From: Chitinophagales bacterium
Lineage (GTDB): Bacteria; Bacteroidota; Bacteroidia; Chitinophagales; Chitinophagaceae
Direction of reading: 5' to 3'
DNA length: 64,000 nt
Assembly (NCBI GenBank): GCA_020636575.1
Contig: JACJXP010000007.1
Location: 37,600-101,599, forward strand
How positions within the stretch are numbered: the first letter of the stretch is position 1; every line of letters starts with the position of its first letter. The position numbers were made by a program, and so were the translations under genes. Positions 25,165 through 34,113 of this stretch are shown piece by piece. The notes beneath the pieces were generated by a model, which was not told the origin of the DNA, did not search any database, and saw nothing but the letters and a program-made list of their open reading frames with translations.

Positions 25165-26349
25165 ATGAAGAAACTGATCTTATTTTTTATATGCTCACTC
25201 TTTCTTCTTTCTGGTTTATCAGCCCAGGAAGATACAACTGCAAAAAGAAGTAAGATAGCAGTGTTTGCACCACTTTATCTTGACTCTGCTTTTGATGTTA
25301 CATATGAATATAGGTATGCCAAAACCGAATTCCCTAAATTTATCAATCCTGGATTAGAATTCTATGAAGGTGTACAACTGGCACTTGATTCTATGGAAAG
25401 GATTGGGGTTCCCATTGAGGTTTTTGTATATGATACAAGATCAGCCACTCAAACTCTGGCTGAACAATTAGAACGCTGTAACAAAGACAGTGTAGAATTA
25501 ATTCTGACTTATTCCACCATTACCGAAGTAAAAGCATTTGCCGATTCGGGGCTAAAAAGTAATATCCCTGTTATAAATATTAATATGCCAAATGATGGCG
25601 GTGTATCCTCTAATCCTTTCTATGTTATACTTAATCCAACTCTCCGAACCCAGATAGAAGGCATCTACAGGCATATACAAAAATATTATTCCACAGAACC
25701 GTTGGTGATTTTTAGAAAAAAGGGACCGCTGGAAGACCGGATAAGATACTTCCTGGATGAATTTGGAAAGCAAACGTTAAGCACTCCCTTAAAATTAAAA
25801 TATGTGGACCTGCCTGACAGTTTTACCGTAAATCATTTAAAAAAATATCTGGATACAATTCAACAAACAGTTTGCATTGCCGGCACAATGGATGAAAACT
25901 TTGGCAAGCGTCTTGTTGCGAAACTTGCCGCTTTAAAAAAAGAAAGTTACAAAGCCCTTGTTGTGGGAATGCCAACATGGGATGTTGTGAGAGAATTTAG
26001 AAGAGCGCCTGAATATAAAGGTATTGAGATCGTTTATAGTACTCCATTTTATAATCCCAGAACCGATAGTGTTAGTGTTCGAATTACAGAATACTTTGAC
26101 GAGATTATGTATTCCAGGCCCAGTGATATGGTAATGCGTGGTTATGAAGCTATGTGGCGTTTTGGCAATCTGCTCACTAAATACAAAGGAGAGATTACTT
26201 CGAATCTTTCCAGGAAAGAATTCAACCTTTTCCGGGAGTTCGATATTCAACCTGTTATTAACAGGGAAACAATGATGCTCGATTATTTTGAAAATAAAAA
26301 GTTGTTTTTCTTAAAATGGCAAGACGGCATTCTTAAAGCTGTTTATTAA
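25165..26349 (+). CDS. Periplasmic-binding (type 1, LivJ-like) protein
   Basis: The 394-residue protein has a signal peptide (MKKLILFFICSLFLLSGLSAQ) and a type 1 periplasmic-binding fold: KIAVFAPLYLDSAF, GLEFYEGVQLALDSM, IGVPIEVFVYDTRS, then the second lobe with VVGMPTWDVVREF and MVMRGYEAMWRFG. Family members bind amino acids or similar small molecules for ABC transporters. No permease or ATPase gene is adjacent, so it may serve signalling or envelope functions instead. It follows guaA by 33 bp in the same direction; related proteins, some with LysM domains, are often found beside guaA in Bacteroidota. Confidence 0.8.
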   Translation: MKKLILFFICSLFLLSGLSAQEDTTAKRSKIAVFAPLYLDSAFDVTYEYRYAKTEFPKFINPGLEFYEGVQLALDSMERIGVPIEVFVYDTRSATQTLAEQLERCNKDSVELILTYSTITEVKAFADSGLKSNIPVININMPNDGGVSSNPFYVILNPTLRTQIEGIYRHIQKYYSTEPLVIFRKKGPLEDRIRYFLDEFGKQTLSTPLKLKYVDLPDSFTVNHLKKYLDTIQQTVCIAGTMDENFGKRLVAKLAALKKESYKALVVGMPTWDVVREFRRAPEYKGIEIVYSTPFYNPRTDSVSVRITEYFDEIMYSRPSDMVMRGYEAMWRFGNLLTKYKGEITSNLSRKEFNLFREFDIQPVINRETMMLDYFENKKLFFLKWQDGILKAVY

Positions 26350-26404
26350 CATTTTTACCTTCCGATTCCTTCGCTAATTTTATCTGCCCAATCATGGCAG
26401 TCTA

Positions 26405-28876
26405 ATGATTCATTCGAAAGGATATCAAATAATTCATCAATGGCTTAGTGGAAAAAAATTAAGGCCATTCACTTTCCAGGAACAAACATGGAAGCAGATC
26501 CTAAACGATAAAAGTGGTTTGGTCAATGCTCCAACAGGTTGTGGCAAAACTTTCTCTGTTTTCCTCGGCGTCCTGATCAGGTTTATTAACGAACATCCTC
26601 ATGATTATAAATCAATCACAAATTCAGGTTTACAGCTAATTTGGATCACCCCTCTCCGGGCTTTGGCAAAAGACATCGGAAGAGCTATGCAGGAAGTTGT
26701 TACCGAACTTGATATTAACTGGCAAATCGGGATCCGTAACGGAGATACAGATACTGCTGAACGAAACAGGCAGAAAAAACAAATGCCTGAAGTGTTGATC
26801 ATCACTCCTGAAAGTTTGCATTTATTATTGGCACAAAAAAGCTACGGTTATTTTTTTAACCCTATTCAACTAATTGCTATAGATGAGTGGCATGAGCTAT
26901 TGGGGAGCAAAAGAGGCATACAGGTAGAACTGGCTATTACAAGAATTATAAATTGTTGCAGGAAGGCAAATAATAAAACTCCTCTCGTCTGGGGAATATC
27001 AGCCACAATTGGAAACCTTGAAGAGGCTAAAGACGTATTGCTATCGCCGGTTAAACAGAAAGGTGTAATTATAAAAGCCAAAATGGATAAGAAAATTGAA
27101 GTGGAATCCATTTTTCCTGACGAGATTGAAAATTATCCATGGGCCGGTCATTTAGGTATTAAACTAGCACATAAAATAATACCGATCATTCAGCAAAGCA
27201 GAACGACGCTGATCTTTATAAATACCAGGGGTATGAGTGAAACCTGGTATCAGACGATCCTGAATATTTGTCCTGACCTGGCCGGATCTATTGCCTTACA
27301 CCATGGTTCTATTGATATGGAGCTACGTACATGGATCGAAGAAAACCTGCATACCGGTAACCTTAAAGCCGTAGTGTGTACTGCCAGTCTTGATCTTGGT
27401 GTTGACTTTCGCCCGGTTGAAACTGTGATCCAGGTTGGTTCGCCTAAAGGTGTTGCCCGTTTCTTACAAAGAGCGGGACGTAGTGGTCACAGCCCTGACG
27501 CTATAAGTAAGATATACTTTCTGCCTACTCATTCGCTGGAATTAATTGAAGCGGCCGCTTTAAAAAGTGCTATTCAACAGCAACTCATAGAAAGCCGTAT
27601 CCCCATGATGCTTTGTTTCGATGTACTGATCCAGTTTCTTGGAACATTGGCAATATCAGACGGTTTTTATCCGGATGAATTACTGGCCGAAATAAGATCA
27701 ACATACTGTTATCAAGATATAAGCAATAATGAATGGGAACAGATCCTCCATTTTATTACAAGTGGCGGCAGGGCATTAAATCAATATGATGACTTTCAGA
27801 AAGTACAAAATGATAATGGCCGTTTTGTCATAACCAGCCGAAAACAAGCAATGCGCCACCGATTGCATATTGGCACTATTGTGAGCGACGCAATGATGAA
27901 AGTTAAATTCATGACAGGTGGCTATGTCGGCGTTATTGAAGAATACTTTATTTCCAGGTTAAACCCGGGAGATGTTTTTACACTAGCAGGTAAAAACCTG
28001 GAGTTTATTGCAATAAAGGATATGACTGCCCTTGTAAAAAAATCCAATTCAAAAAAATCGATCGTACCCAGTTGGACAGGTGGTCGGATGCCTTTGAGTG
28101 CAAACCTTGGTAAAAAATTAAGAGAAACTTTAAACCAGGCCTCGGGACTCAATAAAAACACAGAAAAAGAAATAAAAGCGCTAAAACCGCTTTTTCTATT
28201 GCAAAAGAAACTTTCTCATGTACCGGCAGAAAACGAATTACTTATAGAGCAAATTGAAACCAAAGATGGTTTTCATTTGTTTGTGTATCCTTTTGAAGGC
28301 AGGCTTGTTCATGAAGCTATGGCAGCAGTATTGGCCTGGAGAATCAGCCGTCTTAAGCCAATCACATTTTCATTCGCCATGAATGATTATGGGTTTGAGT
28401 TACTAAGCGACCAGCCCATCCCTATTGATGACAGTAATGTTTATGAACTCTTTTCTCCCGATAATATACTGGAAGATATACAGCGAAGTGTGAACAGCAC
28501 GGAAATGGCTAAAAGAAAATTCAGGGATGTAGCAGTTATTGGAGGACTTATTTTCCAGGGTATGCCGGGTGAAAAAAAGAAAGCAAGACATCTACAGTCA
28601 TCAGCTTCTCTCCTGTTTAGAGTTTTTAGTGATTACGATCCCGGTAATTTATTACTGCGACAAGCATACCAGGAAGTTTTTGATCAGCAAATGGAAGAAG
28701 TTCGATTAAGAGACATGCTTCAACGTATTCAAAACTCAAAGATCATACTCACTTTCCCCGAACAACTTACACCATTTTGCTTCCCCGTTAAAGTGGATAG
28801 CATGCGAGAAGACCTATCTTCAGAAAAACTGGAAGAAAGAATAAGAAAGATACAGGAACAGCTCCCGGTTAAATAA
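26405..28876 (+). CDS. Ligase-associated Lhr-like DEXH helicase
   Basis: The 823-residue SF2 helicase belongs to the Lhr-like group found with a bacterial DNA ligase and the PdeM nuclease. Seen are Walker A NAPTGCGKTF (Lys48), the DEXH box as DEWH (AIDEWHELLGSKRG), SATIGN (motif III), and motifs V/VI in SLDLGVDFRPVE and QRAGRSGH. A long C-terminal half follows, as in Lhr proteins. It would unwind DNA or RNA-DNA hybrids during repair. PdeM follows 28 bp downstream. The ATP-dependent ligase and beta-lactamase-fold exonuclease that usually complete the set are not in this window. Confidence 0.92.
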   Translation: MIHSKGYQIIHQWLSGKKLRPFTFQEQTWKQILNDKSGLVNAPTGCGKTFSVFLGVLIRFINEHPHDYKSITNSGLQLIWITPLRALAKDIGRAMQEVVTELDINWQIGIRNGDTDTAERNRQKKQMPEVLIITPESLHLLLAQKSYGYFFNPIQLIAIDEWHELLGSKRGIQVELAITRIINCCRKANNKTPLVWGISATIGNLEEAKDVLLSPVKQKGVIIKAKMDKKIEVESIFPDEIENYPWAGHLGIKLAHKIIPIIQQSRTTLIFINTRGMSETWYQTILNICPDLAGSIALHHGSIDMELRTWIEENLHTGNLKAVVCTASLDLGVDFRPVETVIQVGSPKGVARFLQRAGRSGHSPDAISKIYFLPTHSLELIEAAALKSAIQQQLIESRIPMMLCFDVLIQFLGTLAISDGFYPDELLAEIRSTYCYQDISNNEWEQILHFITSGGRALNQYDDFQKVQNDNGRFVITSRKQAMRHRLHIGTIVSDAMMKVKFMTGGYVGVIEEYFISRLNPGDVFTLAGKNLEFIAIKDMTALVKKSNSKKSIVPSWTGGRMPLSANLGKKLRETLNQASGLNKNTEKEIKALKPLFLLQKKLSHVPAENELLIEQIETKDGFHLFVYPFEGRLVHEAMAAVLAWRISRLKPITFSFAMNDYGFELLSDQPIPIDDSNVYELFSPDNILEDIQRSVNSTEMAKRKFRDVAVIGGLIFQGMPGEKKKARHLQSSASLLFRVFSDYDPGNLLLRQAYQEVFDQQMEEVRLRDMLQRIQNSKIILTFPEQLTPFCFPVKVDSMREDLSSEKLEERIRKIQEQLPVK

Positions 28877-28904
28877 TCATTTATTATTATTTTTAGCCTT
28901 CTGC

Positions 28905-29573
28905 ATGCAAAATCCTTTCCCACATATCATTGAAAAAAATACATTTTGGGTATCGTCTGAAAGATGCTGCTGGTGGGAAGAGAAGAATACATTGATCCTC
29001 TCTGATCTGCATTTTGGGAAAACAGGGCATTTTCGAAAATCCGGGATCGGCATACCCCCAGAGATCTATAAAGCAGATCTAATGAGATTGATGGCACAAT
29101 TATATTTTTTTAAAGCTGATCACCTGATCATAGTCGGTGATTTTACGCATAGTTCAGCTAATAAAGAGTTGGACCATTTTATAAAATGGCGAAAGGATTT
29201 TTCTTCATTAAAGATCAGTCTTGTAAAAGGAAATCATGATATACTTGACGAAAAATGGTATTCAGCAGCCGATATCAATATTTTTGATAAGAGTCTTATT
29301 ATCGAAAACTTCTGTTTCCGTCATGATCTAAAAGTTGAAAGGAATGAGGAAATTCCAGAAGAAGTGAATTATACTTTTGTGGGACATGTACATCCGGGTA
29401 TAACTTTAAAAGGAAAAGGCCGCCAATCATTAAAATTCCCTTGCTTCTACTTCACAAAACAATATTGTATTCTCCCCGCTTTTAGTTTGTTTACAGGTAC
29501 CTACCAGGTGGAAAGAAAGAAAAATGAAACTGTTTATGCAATCTCTGACAATCAGTTATTGCATATCCTTTAG
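28905..29573 (+). CDS. pdeM: Ligase-associated metallophosphoesterase nuclease PdeM
   Basis: The 222-residue protein is a calcineurin-like metallophosphoesterase of the ligase-associated DNA damage response type. Metal motifs are SDLHFGK, VGDFTHS, KGNHDI and FVGHVHPG. It pairs with the Lhr-like helicase directly upstream, probably in one operon. Its stop codon overlaps the stop of the convergent DUF5916 gene by 4 bp. The family is linked with nucleolytic processing of damaged DNA; the exact substrate is not established here. Confidence 0.92.
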   Translation: MQNPFPHIIEKNTFWVSSERCCWWEEKNTLILSDLHFGKTGHFRKSGIGIPPEIYKADLMRLMAQLYFFKADHLIIVGDFTHSSANKELDHFIKWRKDFSSLKISLVKGNHDILDEKWYSAADINIFDKSLIIENFCFRHDLKVERNEEIPEEVNYTFVGHVHPGITLKGKGRQSLKFPCFYFTKQYCILPAFSLFTGTYQVERKKNETVYAISDNQLLHIL

Positions 29574-32023
29574 CGTTTCTTTTTTAACTGGTTAATATCA
29601 AAAAAGTAAATGAACCGGACTGTTACTTCATTTCCATGCCTGAGGTTGAATATTTCACCCAGGTTTTTTATGTAAGTATTATCTCCGGCAATTGATGTAT
29701 ACTCTTCATCACCAAGCCAATTTTTATACCCAATGATAAGCCGGCTTCCTAAACGAAAATCCCATGTAAAAAAGGCATCAAGGTTAAATGCATTAAAATT
29801 TTCATTCTGCCCGGGTATAAATGGCCGATCCAGAAGATAGCCCTCTGCGTCTGCGTTATGAAAACTCAGGTAATTCACTTTATTCCAATAGTGTCTTACT
29901 CTTAAAGTCAAATTCATCCTTGAAGCGAAATTGTAGATCCCTGATAAAACAGAAACTACTTCCCGGTTATCTCTGAACCCAACAATAGGTTCCCCATTTG
30001 TTTCTCTTTGAAATGCATACCCAAGCTGATTTTTTTCAAAGCCCGATTTACTTTGCAGATCTAAGCTAAACCTATCACTAAATCGGTAACGGAAACCAAG
30101 ATCTATACTCGTAAGCTCATTATCATATTTAGGAGCTATGGCATATACACCGCCAAATCTGACATATAGTTTTTTTCGGCTATCGGTACTACCGCTAATC
30201 TGAAAGAAATAATTTGGAGGTAATGCAAGTGGTCGTCCATCAGTTCTTAACTCAAAGTAGTTTTTTGCCCATCCGGGTGTAACATTTGTGGTCAACGACA
30301 CATCCCAAAAATTCTTGAATATCCAGAATGCTGTACCGGTTACGTCAAAACTGCTGAATTTATAAGGCTCATACAGATAGGTCAATCTTGGAGCAAGAGA
30401 ATAGCTATAGGTAATGAAATTATCTGTTGGAGTAAATTGCCGATAGCTGATATTTCCACGATAAGCTATTTCATTTGCAGCTGAAAGGTATCCCAGATCA
30501 TTGGGATCATAATCCTTAGATTCTACATTTCCCTGGGCATAATACTGCCAGTTACCGCTTACTTTTCCAAAACGGAGTGTCGCATTATATCCATCATATG
30601 GGTCCATTCCCCATATCTTGCTATAACGAATAGTTCCATTGGTCCGGTAAGTATTGCTTTTATCAAATAAAGAAAAATCAACTGCAGTCACATTTGCATC
30701 TCTTGCAGATCCATTCCTTATAACATTTGTATTAGTTAATGTCACATACGAACGTCCTTTAAAGGCCTGATCTAATACAATTATATTGTAGTTACTTAAA
30801 GGCTCCGTTTCAATTTTTGTTTCAACATCAGTTGAATTATCCTTAATGCGGGCATGCATTGGAGCAGTAGCTGCGTTAAATATACCAATACCCAATTTTT
30901 TCTTTGTTCTGCCAGAAAACTTTATTGCATTGTATAATTGGGTCCTTGCAGGATTTTTTATCAGCTCAAGATTGGGATTGCTATTGATCAACGACCTCAC
31001 TCCATAATAACCAGAAGGTGTAGCCCCTACTCTTCTTGAATAAAAAAGGCCCGCTTTATTAAAGAGCTCTGTTCCTTCCGTAAAAAAGGGGCGGTTTTCC
31101 TGAAACTGTACCTCATAGGGAGTCAGGTTGTTTACCACATTATCTGAAATAACCTGCCCAAAATCAGGTATCAGTGTTGCATCGAGAGTAAAGCTTTCAT
31201 TGATACCATATTTTACATCCATCCCTCCGTTTCTTAACCATTGGTTCAAATAACCATTTGTTTCCGGGGTGCTGCTGTAACCGGTGGTCACATATGGGGA
31301 GAAACTTAAACGTAGTGGTGGACTGATACTTTGCAAGGATTTTAGTGTACCAAACTGGTTGACAAAACCGTTTACCTGCGGGTTTACTTTATTCCAAAAG
31401 CATGTTTCGTTTGTTCTCCTGATAAATCTTAAAAACTGGATACCCCAATCCTGAACATCTTTTTTAGCAAACCGGAGAGAGATATACGGTATCCTCATCT
31501 CTACTACCCATCCATCATTTTTAATACTCACTTTGCTTTCCCAAACTGCATCCCATGTTTTATCCCCATAGTTGCCAAAATCACCTGAAAAATTAGGACT
31601 TAAGCGGGCATCTGATTGCACATTGGCTGTAGTAACCAGAAATTGAAATCCATTTTGATTATCATTATAGGTATCAAAAAAAACAGAAAAATAGTCTACA
31701 TCTGTTTGCTGTTCGGCATCTCTGGCTGTAAATTGTTTTCTTATTAAAGCGGGGTCATCAAAAATATAAGCTCCTACATAAATGGCATTATCATCATAAA
31801 GAACTTTGACCTCAGTTGGCTGGGAAGCCGGCTTTCCCATATCGGGATAATTCTGTATAAAACCCGTTAATGCAGGTGCATTATCCCAAACCTCATCAGA
31901 AAGATCACCATCAATTTTAGGGGGGTGCTCAGTCTTTACGGCAACTGTTGATTTATCCTGGGAAAAAACAGAAGCAGATATTAATAAAAGAAAGTATAAG
32001 CAGATATAGTTTTTCAGCCGCAT
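29570..32023 (-). CDS. DUF5916 outer-membrane protein with CBM9-like domain
   Basis: The 817-residue protein has a signal peptide (1-21), a carbohydrate-binding family 9-like domain (about 28-205: PPKIDGDLSDEVWDNAPAL, DNAIYVGAYIFDDP, VEMRIPYISLRFAK) and a DUF5916 region with beta-barrel character (PFFTEGTELFNKAGLFYSRR). Such proteins are common in Bacteroidota; their substrate is unknown, though the CBM9 part suggests glycan contact. An exact promoter box precedes it. It ends in a 4-bp convergent overlap with pdeM, leaving no room for a terminator between them. Confidence 0.88.
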   Translation of the reverse strand: MRLKNYICLYFLLLISASVFSQDKSTVAVKTEHPPKIDGDLSDEVWDNAPALTGFIQNYPDMGKPASQPTEVKVLYDDNAIYVGAYIFDDPALIRKQFTARDAEQQTDVDYFSVFFDTYNDNQNGFQFLVTTANVQSDARLSPNFSGDFGNYGDKTWDAVWESKVSIKNDGWVVEMRIPYISLRFAKKDVQDWGIQFLRFIRRTNETCFWNKVNPQVNGFVNQFGTLKSLQSISPPLRLSFSPYVTTGYSSTPETNGYLNQWLRNGGMDVKYGINESFTLDATLIPDFGQVISDNVVNNLTPYEVQFQENRPFFTEGTELFNKAGLFYSRRVGATPSGYYGVRSLINSNPNLELIKNPARTQLYNAIKFSGRTKKKLGIGIFNAATAPMHARIKDNSTDVETKIETEPLSNYNIIVLDQAFKGRSYVTLTNTNVIRNGSARDANVTAVDFSLFDKSNTYRTNGTIRYSKIWGMDPYDGYNATLRFGKVSGNWQYYAQGNVESKDYDPNDLGYLSAANEIAYRGNISYRQFTPTDNFITYSYSLAPRLTYLYEPYKFSSFDVTGTAFWIFKNFWDVSLTTNVTPGWAKNYFELRTDGRPLALPPNYFFQISGSTDSRKKLYVRFGGVYAIAPKYDNELTSIDLGFRYRFSDRFSLDLQSKSGFEKNQLGYAFQRETNGEPIVGFRDNREVVSVLSGIYNFASRMNLTLRVRHYWNKVNYLSFHNADAEGYLLDRPFIPGQNENFNAFNLDAFFTWDFRLGSRLIIGYKNWLGDEEYTSIAGDNTYIKNLGEIFNLRHGNEVTVRFIYFFDINQLKKKR

Positions 32024-32042
32024 TACCGTGTTTTGCAGTCTG

Positions 32043-32050
32043 CAAATATA
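32043..32050 (-). promoter_or_regulatory. Candidate -7 box (TATATTTG) for the DUF5916 gene
   Basis: An exact minus-strand TAnnTTTG lies 20 bp before the ATG at 32023. No clear -33 TTTG was found at the right distance. Confidence 0.4.
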
Positions 32051-32120
32051 AAAGACAAACGTTGAGAATAAAAGCTGCTTTAAATATAAATTATAAAATT
32101 GATAATCAATTAATTACATA

Positions 32121-32870
32121 TTAATTCATTCTCTTTTTCAAGCTGGACACCTGCTCTTTTAAATCACTGACAAGTTCAGTCAGTTGATTCATATTCCAAC
32201 GGCTGACATTATCTGTTCTGGAGATCACAACCTGGGCCTGCCACATTTCTAAAATATCATCCAGGTTGACTGTATACGGATGAAAAACTGGATTATCACT
32301 TACCAACGTCATTTTATTCTTCTGCCGCCCGTTTCTTTGCACTCTTTTATATACTATGCCTTCGCTTTTTGAAATAACAATGCAGGCTGTGTTATTTTTT
32401 AAATCGTCCAGTTTATCTACTTTCTCACCAACAATAACCGACCCGCTAGGAGTTGGGAGCATAGAATCTCCTACAATCTCGAAAGCCCTATAATTACCGC
32501 CAGACAGCATGGGTAAAGTAAACGTATTCAACTCATCAACAAACTCAGGATCTGCATATCCGGCAAGGTAACCGGCAGCCGCCTTTACCGGCACAAAAGG
32601 AATATCCGGTCGGCCTGAAGCCAGTTTAATAGCCCTTCTCTTTGCCAGGTAGTTTCCTTTGTTATCGCTCAGGTCCTTTCGTAACACTTCATCTAATGTG
32701 AGTTTGAAGATATCACAAACTACTTCGAGTACATCGATCCTGGGTTCAGCTCTTTCTTCCTCATAGGCTCCCAGCAGGGAACGTTTAATACCAATCTTTT
32801 GGGCAAACTCTTCTTGCGTCCATCCACGGAGCTTCCTAAGATATTTTAAGTTCTGATTAGATATTGCCAT
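32121..32870 (-). CDS. XRE-family repressor with S24 (LexA-like) self-cleavage domain
   Basis: The 249-residue regulator has an N-terminal XRE helix-turn-helix (about 7-62: LRKLRGWTQEEFAQKIGIKR) and a C-terminal S24 peptidase-like domain with Ser136 in GDSMLPT and Lys175 in GIVYKRVQ. The hinge has Ala-Gly pairs at 99-100 and 103-104 that could be cleavage sites as in LexA and CI. A short coiled coil ends the protein. It may be a stress- or SOS-type switch. A palindrome in its upstream region suggests autoregulation. No phage genes are nearby. The start at 32870 avoids placing the upstream ATG inside the palindrome region. Confidence 0.9.
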   Translation of the reverse strand: MAISNQNLKYLRKLRGWTQEEFAQKIGIKRSLLGAYEEERAEPRIDVLEVVCDIFKLTLDEVLRKDLSDNKGNYLAKRRAIKLASGRPDIPFVPVKAAAGYLAGYADPEFVDELNTFTLPMLSGGNYRAFEIVGDSMLPTPSGSVIVGEKVDKLDDLKNNTACIVISKSEGIVYKRVQRNGRQKNKMTLVSDNPVFHPYTVNLDDILEMWQAQVVISRTDNVSRWNMNQLTELVSDLKEQVSSLKKRMN

Positions 32871-32886
32871 AACTGGTCTAATTAAT

Positions 32887-32905
32887 TTAGTATGCAAATT
32901 ACTAA
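32887..32905. promoter_or_regulatory. Palindromic operator candidate (TTAGTA-N7-TACTAA)
   Basis: A perfect 6-bp dyad with a 7-bp spacer lies 17 bp upstream of the XRE/S24 start and 73 bp upstream of surE. It overlaps the place where the repressor promoter should be, so it is a plausible autoregulatory site. Confidence 0.5.
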
Positions 32906-32977
32906 TAATTTTAGATTTTCAAAATGGCTATATAAGGCTTTTGGTTGTCAGGAAAAAATCAGGGATTTTTGCGCCGT

Positions 32978-33802
32978 ATGGCTAAAAAGATAAAATCAGC
33001 GCCTACTAAACGTTCAGTAGCACCCAAAAAAACAAAGTCTCATAAACCAGTAATCCTGATAACAAATGATGACGGAATTACAGCCCCTGGCATAAAAAAT
33101 CTCGTTGAAGCTGTAAAAGACTTAGGTAAGATTGTGGTTGTGGCTCCGGACAAACCTCAATCAGGTATGGGGCATGCAATTACTATCGGTCAGCCTTTAC
33201 GGCTGCATAAAATGCACATTTTTGAAGACGTAGAATCCTGGGCCTGTACTGGCACTCCGGTTGATTGCGTAAAACTAGCTGTTGATAAGATCTTACATCG
33301 CAAACCCGATATATGTTTAAGCGGTATTAATCATGGCGCCAATCATAGCATCAACGTAATTTATTCAGGCACTATGTCCGCAGCTGTTGAAGCGGCAATA
33401 GAAAGTATCCCATCTGTAGGTTTTTCTTTACTGGATTATAGTATCGAGGCAGATTTTACAGGGGCAAGGAAATATGTACGGATCATTGTTGAAAAGATGC
33501 TGAAAGCAAAGCTTGATAAACATACCGTTTTGAATGTAAATATTCCTGCATCCCCGGTAGAACTACTGAAAGGGTTTAAGATCTGCCGGCAAGCTTATGC
33601 CAAATACGAAGAAGATTTTATTGAACGTAATGATCCGCATGGAAGACATTATTACTGGCTTACCGGGGAGTTTGTAAATTTTGATAAAGGAAAGGATACT
33701 GATGTTTGGGCCCTGGCCAATAACTATGTAAGTGTGGTGCCTGTTCAATTTGATCTTACTAACTATACACTGAAAGCACAACTAGAAAAATCCTGGAAAT
33801 GA
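32978..33802 (+). CDS. surE: 5'/3'-nucleotidase SurE
   Basis: The 274-residue phosphatase removes phosphate from nucleoside monophosphates and is linked to stationary-phase survival. Metal-site motifs are ILITNDDGITAPGI, SGINHGANHS and YSGTMSAAVEA; the PDKPQSGMGHAIT loop is also typical. I take ATG 32978; it has a lysine-rich N-terminal extension of about 25 residues. A TTG at 32945 would lengthen it without benefit. The next gene overlaps its stop by 4 bp (ATGA) and lpxB follows, an arrangement also known in other Bacteroidota. Confidence 0.95.
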   Translation: MAKKIKSAPTKRSVAPKKTKSHKPVILITNDDGITAPGIKNLVEAVKDLGKIVVVAPDKPQSGMGHAITIGQPLRLHKMHIFEDVESWACTGTPVDCVKLAVDKILHRKPDICLSGINHGANHSINVIYSGTMSAAVEAAIESIPSVGFSLLDYSIEADFTGARKYVRIIVEKMLKAKLDKHTVLNVNIPASPVELLKGFKICRQAYAKYEEDFIERNDPHGRHYYWLTGEFVNFDKGKDTDVWALANNYVSVVPVQFDLTNYTLKAQLEKSWK

Positions 33803-34095
33803 TTTTTAAGAAAGATAATTTAAGATTGGGTCTCGTTATTGGATTGTTGGGGCCGATACTTGGCCTTGTTGTGGTTTATTTTATAAAATTTCCCTCCTAC
33901 AGATTTAAAGAATTTCTCGACTACTTTATGCATGATAACAGGCTGATCACCTCAATAGGGTCATTGAGTTTACTTTCAAATGTCATTTTCTTTACGATCT
34001 ATGTAAATACGCAGAGAGATAATACTGCCAAAGGGATATTTGTCATTACACTTTTTTACGGAATAGGAATATTGTTGTTAAAACTCTTCAATTAA
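33799..34095 (+). CDS. Small three-helix membrane protein between surE and lpxB
   Basis: The 98-residue protein has three predicted transmembrane helices (about 10-30, 48-70, 78-96) and no recognised motif. Its ATG overlaps the surE stop by 4 bp, and lpxB starts 18 bp after it, so it is translated within this operon. I do not recognise its function. Its position suggests an envelope role. Confidence 0.8.
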   Translation: MIFKKDNLRLGLVIGLLGPILGLVVVYFIKFPSYRFKEFLDYFMHDNRLITSIGSLSLLSNVIFFTIYVNTQRDNTAKGIFVITLFYGIGILLLKLFN

Positions 34096-34113
34096 TCATA
34101 AGCCCGGCTTCAA

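Noticed and set aside
32121..32870. Prophage repressor
   Set aside because: The neighbours are DUF5916, surE and lpxB; no integrase, capsid or tail genes occur in the window.
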